A DNA stretch of 64,000 bases from Usnea hakonensis (GCA_013423325.1 BLJB01000128.1:62001-126000), one strand, 5' to 3'; positions 34,719 to 47,817 are shown, numbered from the stretch's first letter. Made by a program: numbers and translations. The notes: generated from the letters alone by a model not told the origin.

Positions 34719-35564
34719 ATGTCACACTCAACTGAAAAGCCGACAGTTCTCTTCGTCCACGGAGCATGGCACAATGCTTCGTGCTGGGACACTACACGCA
34801 CAGAATTGGAAAAGCTTTCCTATCCAACCGAGGCCGTGCAACTGAAGAGCTCTGGCAATGCCGTGATCACTCATCTCGAGGACACCACTATCATTCGCAA
34901 CGCATTGGAGTCTCTGATTGTGTCAGGGGGCAAACCCGTCATCCTTGTTATGCACTCGTACGGAGGCGTGGCCGGAACAAACGCCGTGCATGGCCTGGAA
35001 GCCGCTACTCGTCGGGAGAAAGCCGAAAAGGGCGGCATCATCCATTGCCTTTTCATTGCGGCTTTCCTGGTGCCCAAGGGCAAGAGCCTCATAGAAATGT
35101 TTGACGAACCACCATCTTACCTCTACCCTGATGTGAGTGACAGCAAAATCGCCTACCTCTATCGAACACTTATCCTCAAGCGGGGACTAATTCTCACCTA
35201 GCCCAAAGACCCCAGCTTCCTCCTAGTCAAAGACCCTGAACAAGTCTTCTACAACGACGTATCCCCTGCCGTCGCTGAACCCTGGATCTCGCAATTCAAA
35301 CCCCAGTCCCTTGCGAGTTTCGCATCCGCGGTCGATTCCGTAGCGTGGGAGAGTGGTTTGGTAAACTGCACGTATCTTATGGCAGAGCAGGACAACGGGA
35401 ATTTCACCTGGCTTCAACAGAGAATGTTTGACAGGGCGAACCAGGAATCTGGAGGCAAGCTGTGGAGGCTTGAGAAGCGAGATGCCAGTCACAGTGTTTG
35501 GCTGACCCAGGTACCGACTATTGTTCGCTTGATCGAAGATGCTGCCTGTGCTTGGAATAGCTAG
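34719..35564 (+). CDS. Alpha/beta hydrolase, small EstC-like serine hydrolase
   Basis: Two exons (34719 to about 35132, and about 35201-35564) give about 258 residues, normal for the single-domain AB hydrolase family. Motifs: N-terminal VLFVHGAWHN (oxyanion region), nucleophile VMHSYGG (Ser in H-S-Y-G-G, a G-x-S-x-G variant), TYLMAEQDNGNF carrying a candidate acid residue, and the terminal KRDASHSVWLTQ with the catalytic His. The intron GTGAGT...CTCACCTAG joins YPD|PKDPSFLLVKDPEQ. No signal peptide, so cytosolic. Substrate is unknown. It sits by the decayed adenylation-domain fragment, which hints at the edge of a lost secondary-metabolite locus. Confidence 0.88.
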
Positions 35565-36223
35565 CTAGCTTTGATCGTGGCGAAAAGTCTCACAAGATGA
35601 GACCGCCTGGGAACGAGATGGTAGCTGTCACCAGCAGAGCATGCACTCCTGAAGAGGTGGCCGTCGCTCGCAGGAAATCATCCCCCATACTCCCAGACAT
35701 TGCAAATTCAATCCTCAACCCTCTCGCAATGGTAGGAACTACCAGAATGAACCATATGTTGTCAAGAGGCCTGTCCAGCTATTAATTCATTCCCCACATT
35801 TGGACGTAACAGGACGTCAAGCGATTTGCGAGGGTAAACCCAAAACCCCAGTAACGTTCAGTAAGGCACCCAGCCAGATGAGACTACCTTATGAGCCAAT
35901 ACAATATTTTGGGGCTGGTGGAGCTCCTTGTAAATATATCTGTCTGCAGCAGGCCGGCTGGCTTGCTGCACGCAGCAATGACTGATTGCGTGGTGGGGGA
36001 CTGTGAAGGGGGGGTGTATTATTACGAATTGTGATTACCTACAAGAGAAAGAAAGAAAGTCATTGAAGGAAGTTGTTGTAACGAGAAGTGACGACCAAAA
36101 TTCCAAAATTCCCACTTTGCAACGCCAGCTGTATACCTACTGCGTCTCTTATGCAGCACACGGGCAGCAAAATCCTCTCATTCGCTCAGCCCAGTCGTCT
36201 ACTCCATTCTCTGAACCCAGTCT
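35565..36223. other. Intergenic region
   Basis: No supported gene. A frame of 62 codons at 35597 has no domain. GCTAGCTAGCT occurs just after the hydrolase stop. Confidence 0.5.
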
Positions 36224-36703
36224 ATGGCCGTATCAGCGGTACCCACACTTCTTTTCCTCGCTGTTCAAGGAGTCAGGCCCCCAAATGCCATTCTCCAAAA
36301 CCCTCGCCGAGGTGAGGTCCACAACGAGCCCTTCAATGTCTTCAACTCCACAATTCGGGCACTACTGGCCCTCCCTCCCAAACCCACACCTTTGACGTAC
36401 GGAGCTTACGTGGGCTGGTATTCATCTTTCCTGGAAGATTGCCTCAGGCAATGGCAGCAACGAGACAGGGTCCGCTCCTCACGTCCGCGGCCTATCGAGC
36501 CCTTGATCGCGGCGCCTGTCCCATCATCGCTGCGGGCTGCATCAGCTTCTGACACCATCCATCTCGTGCAGCACTACGGGATCGCTCTCCCTCCCACCGC
36601 CATGAACGACGAGACTCTCGATCAGGTATACATGTACCGAGAAGTGCACGTCATCATTCTGCCTCCCAAGTCTCTCCGAGAACTACCTCAGAACCCCACC
36701 TAG
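36224..36703 (+). CDS. Candidate hypothetical protein, possibly first exon only
   Basis: A 159-codon frame opening at ATG 36224 (MAVSAVPTLLFLAVQGV). I do not recognise it. In its favour: codon choice from 36300 to 36625 looks like that of the real genes (many GAC, CTC, ATC, CAG, GTC), and a GTATAC donor-like site follows LDQ at about 36628. Against it: no domain, no clear continuation exon, and the region around is repeat-rich. The N-terminal segment is hydrophobic and might be a signal peptide. It could equally be a gene remnant. Confidence 0.3.
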   Translation: MAVSAVPTLLFLAVQGVRPPNAILQNPRRGEVHNEPFNVFNSTIRALLALPPKPTPLTYGAYVGWYSSFLEDCLRQWQQRDRVRSSRPRPIEPLIAAPVPSSLRAASASDTIHLVQHYGIALPPTAMNDETLDQVYMYREVHVIILPPKSLRELPQNPT

Positions 36704-39700
36704 CTAGCTAAGAACCTGAGTCGATGTGCAGTACTCGGCGCGCCCATGTCCCGCATCCATAGGTGCTGTCCTGACCACGAAGAAGATGAGAGTCACTCAA
36801 TTACCTATATAGGACGACGGAAAAGTAGTACGTTCCTATCCGATAGACTTCACAAGACCCCAGATATCAGAAATCCGTCCGTATCTGTCAACCCAAGTCT
36901 CTCTCCCCCACCCTGCGAGATTGCGGGCTGTATGTCGAACCTTGTCTGCGATAGCTACCTTATATACTTCAGCGTCCAAATCAGTATCAATCCATCAAAG
37001 GGATTCTGTCTGCACACTGTACCCTACCTAAATTCAAACACCCCAAGATAAGGTAGGATGCTCGAGTCAGCCCATCCCCCCACTCATTCATTCATAACAC
37101 GATTCCCTCCCTCCCTCCCTCACTCTCTATTACTCTACTCCACCAATCAACCAACCAACCAATCACTCACTCACTCATAGTATAGTATCGACAACATTTA
37201 TCTACACCCCATTATTAAAAACCACCCCCCGGGTCCTACCTACCTACGCAGTCGATTCTCTATCTATACATCAAAATGGGAAATCCGAGGCCGTACGTAC
37301 GTAGAACCGATGGAATAGGATAGTAGAGATAAAACTTGGTACCTTATCTAGCTCCTTCTGCCTCGCACGCTTCCAACCTCCCATCCCCTCAGCAGCACCC
37401 TCCAAACCCATTCATTTCCTCCTCCTCCTTCTTCACCTCACCTCACCAGAAGCAACAAGTCACTCACTTCCCCCCCCCATCCATCCCTCATAGTTAAACA
37501 CAACAGCTCGCCAGCCGCCTTTCCTTCCTTCCTCGCAACGTATCTCTCCCCTTTCCCCCCCCCTCCCTCCCACCTCTGTCCATATCTATCCCATCCCATC
37601 CCATCTATCTATCCAATCCACAACCCATCCATCCCCACCCCCCCCTTTAACACCACGCAGTGCACACTCACCGAGCAAGCTACTCCCGAGACGCGGAACC
37701 ACAACCGATCGATCGATCGATCGCTTTTTCTATTGGCGCGCTGAGAGAAAAGAAATACGGGAGTGGGATGATAATTAGGTAGGTAGGTAGGGATTTAGTA
37801 GATAGGAGCGAAGGTAGCGAAGGGAAGGGAGCGGGATGGATAAATCATTTCGTTTTGCATTCAGAGACTGAGATACTAACTTTATCGATCTTATTATCAT
37901 GTGTGGAGAGCAGTTGGGAAAGCCGAGATGATGGAGGTGCGTTGAGGCTAGGGTTGGTTGGTAAGGTGGTTTGGAATGCGGGTGGATGGGTGGGTGGGGA
38001 GTTTTTCTTTTTTTTTTTGTGGTGGGGGGGGGGGGGGGGAGGGAAAGAGGGGAGGGGGGGGGGGGGGTTTTTTTTTTTTTTTTTGGGGGGGGGGGGGGGG
38101 GGGAGAAGGAAAGAAGGAGAGGGAAGGAGGGAGGGGGAGGTGGATGGGTGGATGGGATGGGATGGAGGGGAAGCCAGGGATGGATGGAATGCGTTTCTTT
38201 CTTTCTTGCTTTTTCGCATCAGAAATCATTCCCTTCCCCTTCCCCTTCCCCCTTCCCCTTACCAACTTCCGGTCCCAGCAAATCGCTCCCGCTTCTCTTC
38301 TCCACCCATCCCATCCTATCTATGCCATGCCATCTATCATATCCTTCACCGCGCACCCCTCCATCCATCCATAAATCTCTTTCCGCCCCTCAAACATCAA
38401 TATACGCCCCCCCCCCCCCACCTTCCTCCCCTCACGATCAAAGCCCCTCATCATAGAGTGATCTTCCCCCCTCTTTTCCCCTATATATATCAACGTAGCC
38501 CCTGTATTCAACGTTATCGTATTGATAAGTAGTGATGGGTACTTGCTTGTGAGGGAGGGTAGGGTGGGGTAGGAGGCTGCAAGTAGAGCGGTTTGGGGAA
38601 GGAAGGCGGAGGCGGGAGTGGGGTGTTGGAGTTGGTGGGTGGAGTGTGAGGTGGTGGTGGTGGTGGTGGAAGCGCGATCATCGGCAACCAGGAGGATTTG
38701 AGATTCTGGAGGCGTTGAAGTTTCGGTGTGGATGTAAAGATTGTTGGTACTGTTCCTCTGCTAGTGTATCACGAAGACGGGAAAACCCCGGAACAGGGGG
38801 ACGTTTCTGATAGATGTGATTTTTTCGGCCTTGTTGTATGTGCGTAGGTATGTTGGAGAATTGAGTAGAGGGCTGGGAGGAAGCGCAGTTGCAGAGTGCA
38901 GGAGGGAAGGGGGGATTCTGCAGCTATTTGTGCGGCTTGATTATGTATGTTGAGTTCAAAATGAGGTGTTGGGCGGGAGTGTTTGCGTATGTTTATTCGA
39001 GTGAGTGTGGACAGATGGCAGGGGCGGACGTGCGTTTCAGTAGATTGAGGTGGTGAGAGTGTTGGGTATCATTCATATACGTGTTGAGTGGAACAAGGTG
39101 GATATGGTCGCTGAAAACGGAGTAGTTCGACGGGTTGGAATGAAGGGTCGATGCGATTTTGCAAGAACCTAAGTGGCCCGTATGAATGGAAACCTGTGGT
39201 GTTTTTTTGCCATCGGCATGCGTAGTGGAGATTAAACAGGTTGCTGATGGTACTTTGATAAGTATTGAAGAATTTGCATCTATGGGATTCTTTGTCTGGC
39301 CTGTCTTCATTGCGCCATCCCGCTCTGCGAATATCACGATTATTCCATGAGACAATATGGAAGCAAAGGCTTGAGGGTTTGCTCAGTAATATCATGCACA
39401 TGGAAGACCAGTAGGGTAAAATGTCCGGATCGAAACAGTCGAGGTAAGTTAGTGGCAGCGGAGTGGAAATCATATGGGAAGATGACGACTTAAGCAAAAT
39501 CAAAGCATCCTGGCCAACCCGCATCGAGAGAGCGAAATTCAGGGAAAGTGGACATATGAAAGATTGAGACCGTGCGAACGTATGATCGAGATCGACGTCT
39601 TGATGCAGGATCCGATTTGAGGTATGCTGTACATTGTCGTATTCGCGTTTGCGCCTGCAGCTTTCTAGTATTGGCCGAACAGTGCATCGCACCAAATCTT

Positions 39701-40564
39701 CCCTAACATTTTTGGCAGGTAGAATCCTGAAACGGTATATAGTATGCGGGTATTATGGTATAGAAAGCACTTGGGATCATGATACGAGATCAACTTCGTA
39801 TTCGGATTGGTTGGTATCGAACTTACATGGTGGATGTTGCTGGAGAAAGGTGACTTGTTGGGGGGTGCTTGAACCTAGAGGTTAGCTGTGCCTGCTTGTT
39901 ACGATCATGATCAAATCTGAAGTCAGATGAAGGTGCAGAGAGAAAGCAAAAAAAGCAAACGCATGTTGTCAAACCGTGATTGTCATTTCTACATATCCGT
40001 GATCCCCATCTAAAATGGTTAATTTCGTAAGCATTCTGCCAAGAACGTAATCCCATGTACGGCTCTTTCATGCAAACATCTCGTTAACACCAGTCAATCT
40101 CGCCATGCCCCAGATATCGTCCTTCTCGAATTCCTTGATAAAATCATATGCGCAAAGCTGAGCAGCCCTAAATGTCATGTCATGGCGTGTGCGTAGCGTC
40201 TAATATTGATAGAGTGTGTCGGGTCGCAGGCCTCTGATAAGGCTGGTATCATCGCAGAAGTAGAAGGAAATCAGTCGTGGTGTATTGTTCATGTTGGTTT
40301 TGTTTTGTACAGATCGTGGTAAGAGGTGATGGATCTCAAGACAACGTCGGTTCCGGTACTGCCAGCCGTGTAGTCGAGCTGACACTTGGCGGTCAGTCAG
40401 GACAGGCCCCACAAGATAGAATGAACCGGAAAATAGATCTAGGAGTGTCTTTCCCAGGTCCAGGGACAATGATTTCTTTTGGAATCCTTGCTGCCAGTAA
40501 GTAGCATTATGACACTATGGCGATATGATGGATGAGCGATGACAAGCCATTTCGGCTAGAGATC
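36704..40564. other. Long low-complexity intergenic region
   Basis: 3.9 kb 3' of the NsdD-like gene. Tracts of CCTACCTACC, CCATCC, (GATC)n at 37706-37722 and G/T homopolymers at 38000-38110 dominate. A 208-codon frame on minus at 39069-39695 has no recognisable domain, irregular composition and no splice support, and is not called. Confidence 0.5.
37998..38108. repeat. G- and T-homopolymer tract
   Basis: Alternating runs: T about 12, G about 16, G-rich purine, G about 14, T about 17, G about 20. Flanking DNA is GGA/GGAT purine repeat. Such tracts are prone to G-quadruplex formation and to assembly length error. Confidence 0.85.
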
Positions 40565-42306
40565 CTAAGGAGACTGAGGGCTTGACTCCTTCGGTCGAAG
40601 ATTTGATGACCCCGTAGGACCAGAAGCCTTGGGCCCCATCTTTCGGGTCAGTTTCGCATAATCTTAGAGTTGTCAGCAATCAGAATTTGGAATAAACATT
40701 GCAAACACGTACGTAAACCGCAAGCATTGCAAAGAGTTCTTGCACCATCAGGCCCACGTCGCCACTCCGGCGTCTCAGCTCTATTGCAGCTGTGGCACCT
40801 ACCCGGAGGTGCCGCCCTGCCTCTCCTCTTCTTGGCATCGGCACCGGCGAACCCACCAGAGCCATCGAGCTTATCAATGTAAGAGATGGACTCGTTATCG
40901 TCAGCTTCACTAGGAGCAGCTTTGTAACTCTGCTGATCATAGTTCCTTTGCTCTGCGAGAGCTTGCTGCTGCTTACAAATGACGTCTCGAATGCGAGACA
41001 TTGCTTCGATGACTTTAGTTTGCAGTCTGATCATATCATCGCAATCGTTAAGTGATGGTAATGAATTCGAGGTGGGACCTGAGCGTTGCGTCTGATGGGC
41101 ACGGGCGCCAAAATGGCGAGAGAAGTCAAGACCACGACCGCTTCCCTCGGCAATCTAAAACACGTTAAATGATGCTCAGTAAAAGAAGTGATGGCGATGG
41201 AGACAAACCTCATTGAGAGATGTTTCTAGATCAAAGAACTCCAGGTGGCGCTTTACCGATTCTCCATAAGCCGGTCTAGGAGGCGAACTTTCTTTAGCGT
41301 TCGCTTTTCTGATTTCGTCGACTCGTTCAATTTCTGGTGCGGTGCCTCGCCACGACGTAGTTGGAGGTAAAGTAGACGTCCGATATGGGGAAACTCCAGG
41401 CGTTGCTGGAGGATAAGAATAGGCGGGCTGGTAATTATTCACTCCATATGGGAACGGAGCACTAGAGACTGGTGGAGGAACAGCGCGGGCAAGTTTGTCG
41501 GTGGAAGGAGATTGTGGAAGATAATTCTGTTGGGATTGAATAGGCGAAGCACCAGGTCGTGAGTAGTTTAATGGACTCGATATCGTTCTTGGGGGTGGAG
41601 GCACCGGTTGATGCGATTCAAAAGGAGGCATTGCTGAAAAGCGTGTCTCCCCCAAAGAGGTCGAGTAATTCGATCCGTTAGAGCGATCGGTCGGTTGCGG
41701 CGGACGGTAATTGGAAGAAGTATGCGGTGGAAACGAGTCGGGAGGGCCTTTTGGGAAAGTCTCCAGGTATGATCTTCCGACTGGGCTTGTAGGACTCTTT
41801 GGTGTCGTCGAAAACTTTGGCTGTGAAGAATTCGAAGAAAGCAGAGACGATATAGAAATCGGCTGCTGTTGGTCTCCTGTCAGGGCTTCTGAGATTGATG
41901 GCAACGACAGCCGTTGAGTAGCAGGTATGTGTTCCTTGTCGTCTCCAGACGTTCGACGGGGCTCTGCTTGAGACAAATGTTTTCCAGCACCAACACCAAC
42001 AGTGCCAGCGCCATTTCCGACGACTCCTACCACAGAGTTGGAAACCGAGGAAGGGTATGAATACGGAGGAGGTGGACCAGAGTACATGGAGGGACTGATG
42101 AGTGGAGGCGCGGGCATATGAAGAGCCGATGTTATGGGTCCGTTATGGTTGTACGGGGCTTCTCGTTTGATCTTTTCCATATCCAAATAGATCGGAGGCA
42201 GAGCACCACTGGAGACTAGTTAGCACGTAACGTTGATTTCACATCATGTTCCAAATCATGAGGGCAACCTGTAATTCACTGACTTTTGTGCTACCGTGTC
42301 AGCCAT
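40565..42306 (-). CDS. nsdD: GATA zinc-finger transcription factor, NsdD/SUB-1/LTF1 type
   Basis: Nuclear regulator; NsdD (Aspergillus), SUB-1 (Neurospora) and LTF1 (Botrytis) control sexual development, conidiation and light responses. Four exons give about 524 residues. The single GATA finger near the C-terminus has an 18-residue loop between CHSC and CNAC, with EWRRGPDGARTL inside and then GLHYAKLTRKM, the NsdD-type sequence. A preceding block (DMIRLQTKVIEAMSRIRDVI) may form a coiled coil. The N-terminal 330 residues are Pro/Ser-rich. Exon 1 is only 23 nt of coding sequence (ATG at 42306); intron GTCAGT...CTAAC...CTCCAG joins MADTVAQ|NGALPPIYLDMDMEK. Other joins: TSLNE|IAEGSGRG and CGL|HYAKL. 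Last exon ends ESSPQSP. Orthology is strong by motif. Confidence 0.93.
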
Positions 42307-45300
42307 TGCGTGCGATCCCCAGCCTAGGATGGAGGATGAGTTGACAGCTGTTCTCTCCGGCACTGCGCCGGCGTCACTCGGCTTCCTAATCTAGATCTAC
42401 CACCGGTATTCCTTTGTATTACGAGTGTTGCTTGTCGCGGACTGAGGACGGACTCAAAAGTGTGCGGGTGCAGCTGCTACAACAGTTGACTGTACAGCGA
42501 ACACGCGGCAATTCGAAGGAAGGTAATTTGGTCTGCTGTCAGTGATTGCGAGTTGCTGGATTGCTCGGAATAGAAGACTTGTTGTGGTTTGTTTGGTTGA
42601 AGGTTTGGAGGTGGACTTTGTGTCAAACGGTTTAAAAACGTGGTTACCGATCTCGAGGCAAGATGTAAGCGATTAGGTTTAAAAGCCACAAGTGAAGGGT
42701 CTCAGTCGAAAAGTGGCAAAGTCAAACCAGGGTGAGTAAGGAGGATGATGGGCAGGATAATATTGATATTGATCTTTTGGGTTTGAATGCTGGATGACTT
42801 AGTATATGCGCAATTCAGCAGAGGAGGTCGAAGTAGATGGGAGGTGGTGGTGCAAAGGAAAAGGGAAAGAGCGGATTAGATGAATGCGGAGGATGATGGT
42901 TTGGGGGAATACGTACTCAGTACTCAGGACTCGTACCATAATAATAATAATATACTGGACTACATACTTTACTTAATGAAAGTCATGTAAATAATAATGG
43001 AGCAAGTAGCAGGAAGTAGAGGGGCAGGGAGAGTGGATAGTTCAGATCGGGTAGGATTTCAGATGGCGTTATACCACACGAGGCCAGCGGGCTTTGACTT
43101 ACTCCGATGACGGTTATGATAATCTTTCATAGTGCGGGTGGGACGTGCATAAAGTGTGTCTAAACCATAGAACACTAGGCTATACTTTACATGCTGACTA
43201 GTAGATTGGAAGTGTAACAGGGGTTCGAGGACGAGACTATGAGCATTTGAGCATAGAGGAAATAAAAGCGGATGGAGAAAAAAAGCCAAGTGAGATCGGA
43301 GATTGCTGATCCTCAACCTACACACTACGACATCCTTGTCAATTTAGTTACCAATACCATACCTTTAATTTAGCCTGACTTTTAAATTTCCAAGCTGTGG
43401 GTTTGACACTAAGGAGCCTTAGCTGTCACCTTTAGGCCCTAGTCACCTTGGCCCTTGATCATAATAAGATACCTTATTTAAAGTAAGTAAGTAGCATGCA
43501 TGTCAAAAGACGTGGACAGGCTGGAGCGGCTCAGACGTTTTATGCTATTTTTCCAGATGTCGGTTAGAAAAGTCAATAAGAAATCAATTGAGATCTTAGC
43601 TTCATAGCTTGTCCCCTTTCATGCAGTTGCTGTGCACAATATTTCCCTCTGCTCCTATGTCTTTTTTGACTCTTGACACAGAGAGAGAGAGAGAGCCCTT
43701 TCGACCAGTAGGTTCGGATCCAACCTCGGTTTTTTTCATTATTTGCCTGCACCCTTTTTCCCAAAGAAATCAAAATCGATGACGATCTGATCATCACTAG
43801 GTACTGAAAGCCGGAGTGGGTTCATAGATGAAACGGCATCCCCCTTGTCCCAAAGTCTTCTCGTACATGAGCACTCGTCATCTCCAAGAAAATAATAATA
43901 CGTAGTGGCCTAATAATAATAATAAAGAAGCGTGCCTGATGATTGAGAATTGTGTTATTTATCTATCTAATCTCTCGTCTTGATGCATCTCGTGTTGCTT
44001 ACTTACGATGAAACTTTAACAGTTGGCCAACAGACCTCATCTACCCGAAAGGCGGCTGATAATCACATCTCTTGCTCTAGTCGTAGTAGTGGACCAAGAT
44101 CGTCTGGCTCAGCGATCGTCCGCTTGGCCATGCGATTCCTTACCGAGAACGTCTTCTTGTCTTATGTCAGCTGCACACGGCAAACCCCGAAGATCTGTAC
44201 ATACGGTACGATACCTATTGAGACAACTTACTTAAATTACTGGCTACTATCGAATGTTATCCCATTTGTAGGAATATGATACGAGTCTACATACGAAGCT
44301 CAATTAAATAGCAACGTAGAGTGTCTCTCATCACCATATTATTGAATCACTTTGTACGAAACCCTAACTGTCCCTCAAAGGTGTTTTTAGACGCATTCTC
44401 TATCTGCGCCTAATTATGAAGCAAATGATTGATGCCCAAGGTGTGTCCTGCATGTCGGTGAATCTTATTTGGGGCGGTCGGAGAATTTGCTTCCAATAAT
44501 TCAACACTACATGTGTTCATCGCAATATGCAGAGTAGACCGCGAAAACGGGAATGACCCAGGTGTTGCAGGAGAGGAAAGTATAGTACTTGAAGGACGAC
44601 GTGGACAGAGAAGGAACAGATACCGGCCCATGTTGCCGTCGTAGAATTTCCTCCAAACAATACAAGTCCGCCGGATGAGCACATTGATGGATAATACGCA
44701 GGTTGCCGAAAGCAGAAGCGCGATGTGATGATTTGGTACCGACAGAGCAAGCGCCTCTTTTGAGTGGCAGACGGCGAAAGAGTCAATGAGAGGTATCACG
44801 CAGGGTCTTCCCACGACAGATGGGGTCTTGGCTTTTCAGACTTGGCATACATGATCACGTACGGATACAGCGAGAAGTGGAAGAATGCGGAGACCGAGAC
44901 ATCGGCGAAGGTATTCTGGTCGAGACAAGAGACTTTTGGGCGACTTTGGGGAGCTCCGAGAGAAGCCGCTTGGCGCTGTCAAATTTGCATCACAATCCTT
45001 TTGGTACACTAAAGTAATTTACCAAACATCAAACCATGTATTATTTCCTTGTTATTGAGCAGTGAGCACACGGAGCGATGAGGCGCGGGCAAACAGTTCC
45101 TGGGTACCTAGTGATTGGTCTACTCTCCCGTCATGCCGAGACCGGTCAAGATAGGATCGGACGGGAGGTAGCATCATCATCTCATCATCATCATCATCAT
45201 CATCATTTATCATCGCCACCACATCATCATCATCAACTCATCACTATCATCGACAGCGACGAGAACAAGATTCCGTCCAATGAGGAAGGGGGGGGGGGCG

Positions 45301-47800
45301 GTATTCTGCTTGGCATAGAGGCTTTATGCTACCCAGCCGTTCATTATTCATACGGGGATTCTTAAAAGCCAATCATGAGAAGTGAAGTGATAAAAGGGTT
45401 AAAAATACATACAAGGTAAGGACCATTTTGTCGATCGCCATCTCTTCGATATGGATGGTTGCATCGTACATGGGATTTTATGCAGTAAATAATATGGAGT
45501 GTAACTTACTTTAAGGTAATGCACCATCCCTTAGCTCTGATCTCGAAATACTTACCTTACTTACCATATTTACTACGGAGTACCTACTCCATTCACTTTT
45601 TATTACGCCTAGCATCTCCATCCGTACGGGATTACGGATTCGCATTTTCCATGGATACCCATTTTGTCAATAATACTCTAATCAATAATCATCTGACTGG
45701 TTGTTCCTCCACACTCCATACCGGACAATGTCCATGATGGGAAAGGCCATTTGGTAAAGATGAAAGACTATCATGATTTTGGTCCAACCAACTGTTAGCC
45801 GTCAGGTACAATGATCTAGCACCCAATCAGCTCGATTCTTCATTCCCAATGCGCATTATTACTGTAGCAGCTCCTTTTCGTTGTTTTCTTATCCTTCCTG
45901 TCCTGTTTTCTGGAGCCTAATGTTGTAAGAAGTCCGGAAATTTATTCAAGCAGCCCACTTGCTAAGCTATGAACAGGCTAGCTCATTGGGGGTACGGTAC
46001 ATGCAGACGCGCAAGTCTCAAGCCCCACATGAGTCAAGTAATTTCTCTGTGAACAAATGTACGTAGATGCTACAGCTTGAAGGTCCATAGCTCAGGGTTA
46101 CGCCGGCAAATTCAACTTGAAAGCTCCATCTTTCGCTGAGAGAGATTACAGATGCTGGATGCTTTACCCAGCTGCCAGGTCACCAGCACCTGAACTTTCC
46201 ATCTTCATGGCGGCACGGAACCCTTTCTTCCAGAAATACCCTCGACTTTCATTCTCAGACTCTCTCAATCATCTAATCCTCCGTGCTCGTGCTCGGGCAT
46301 TCTTGACTCTTCCGTCGTGTCGGCTCTTGGATGTGAAGTGCGGTGAGTCGCAAGCTCCGTCGTGCCTTCCAAATCCATCTCAACAGTTGACCGCTTTCGG
46401 CTTATTCACCTTCCTGCGCCCAAGATTTCATGTTGGCCCTCAACATTTTAGACTTTTCAAACATCAGGCGTCCCTTTAACCGTGCTCTAAGCGTGTGATG
46501 AGAATTCGTGCTCGAGGGTTTCCCAAGCAATCATTTTTCCCCGTTTAGAAAAGTCTATGATTATCCGAAGGTACGTACTTTGAAAACAAGAGGTCTTTCC
46601 ATCCCCGTTTCTTGCTTTTGTTCCACATCTGAGACACCCGAGACATCTGATGTTACGAAGTCAACTTGGGCATCACGCGGAAGACAGCATACTTGAGAAG
46701 TCTTCGGAAGAGACGGACAGCTTGAGAAACCTAACACATGGCGCCGTCCTGTATTGGCAAACTGATGGCGCCATCAACAAAACTCTACCTACCCATGATC
46801 TTCAGTCGAACCAACATTCTCGTGAGCTCTTTTTCGAGTTGTAAAGGAGCCTTTGCAAACTCAGTCCGCCAGAATCACTACCATACACCTCATAGGCTTC
46901 CGAACTGTTTATGGTTCTCGAGCGTACTGAATGGAACATGATCTTACAGGTGATTCCCAAATTGCTTGTCGCATTATCTCGCCTCAGGTTCATCACCACG
47001 CCGTTGGTAAGGGAGGAAGACAGGTATCGACATGCTGAAACCATGGATTCCTTGTCAGTCAAAAAATGCCTTGGTGCATGGCCAATTGCTCAGGTGCTAC
47101 ACTATGTCCGCTTGATAATCTGAATAGACTTCTACCCCAAGTCGCATGCTTAATTCTTGACCAATCAGTCATTTGGATGCCTCACTTTGCAGAAGCTTTT
47201 CCTCGCCAATTAACTCAAGCAATTCGGGATACAAAACCTCTACGGCATTGCAGTAGTAGCTAGGAAACAAACCGGGCTACTGAAGTTCCCCCACAAGTAT
47301 TCTCTCACCGCCCTTCCTGAAGAAATCCGCGATCCACGTCATATGAATATAAGCGCTTAAACCTACGCATTGACTAGAACTCTGATAGCTGCATTGCATC
47401 GACCGATCGAAGTCTCAATTTCTTCAACAACAAAGGATTTCCTCGGCAAACTGAGCGGCTTGTCGCTACACTTTAACTTAAAATGAACGGCAGGGAGTCG
47501 CTTGCGATAAATGGCAAAGGGAATTTTCCATACAAGGATGTCAATACGGAGGCGTAACGGTAGTCTCTGCATAGTCCCGAGCTCGAACGGGGTTTGTAGA
47601 TAGAAAGCCCCAAGAGCACACCAATTTCACATTGTGGTCCAACAATGGCGGATGGGATATCGTGACTACGTATCAGAGGCCATGGTAGGTTGTTTCACCT
47701 TGACTTTTGGGTGACCATCCTCCTGATAGGCCAGGTACTCGCAGCGGATAATGACATCTTCAAAGAACTATGGGTAAGCCCCACATGAAGCCTCTGCTAG
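42307..47800. other. Gene-poor region upstream of the NsdD-like gene
   Basis: No supported gene in 5.5 kb. Open frames of 80-135 codons (for example 44410-44814 minus, 46117-46479 plus) lack domains and overlap others. Features seen: AATAATAAT tracts (42940, 43890-43925), GAGAGA at 43680-43694, CAT-repeat at 45177-45235, and a 14-bp palindrome at 46763-46776. Part of it is probably a long promoter or 5' leader of the GATA gene. Confidence 0.5.
45174..45242. repeat. CAT/ATC microsatellite
   Basis: Interrupted (ATC)n array on +, repeated over about 65 bp. Confidence 0.85.
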
Positions 47801-47817
47801 GTAGGTACTGCAAGGAC

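Noticed and set aside
33775..35564. Intact secondary-metabolite gene cluster
   Set aside because: Only a short adenylation-like fragment is present, with no PKS, NRPS, terpene or P450 genes nearby.
37848..38532. Long frames through the G/C-rich block
   Set aside because: They translate homopolymers to Gly, Pro, Phe and Lys runs; open only because the repeats lack stop codons.
39069..39695. 208-codon minus-strand frame as a gene
   Set aside because: No domain, erratic composition, no splice signals joining it to other frames, and location in low-complexity DNA.
44410..44814. 134-codon minus-strand frame as a gene
   Set aside because: No domain, codon choice unlike neighbours, and competing frames of similar length overlap it.
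46117..46479. 120-codon plus-strand frame as a gene
   Set aside because: No recognisable family and no plausible flanking exons.
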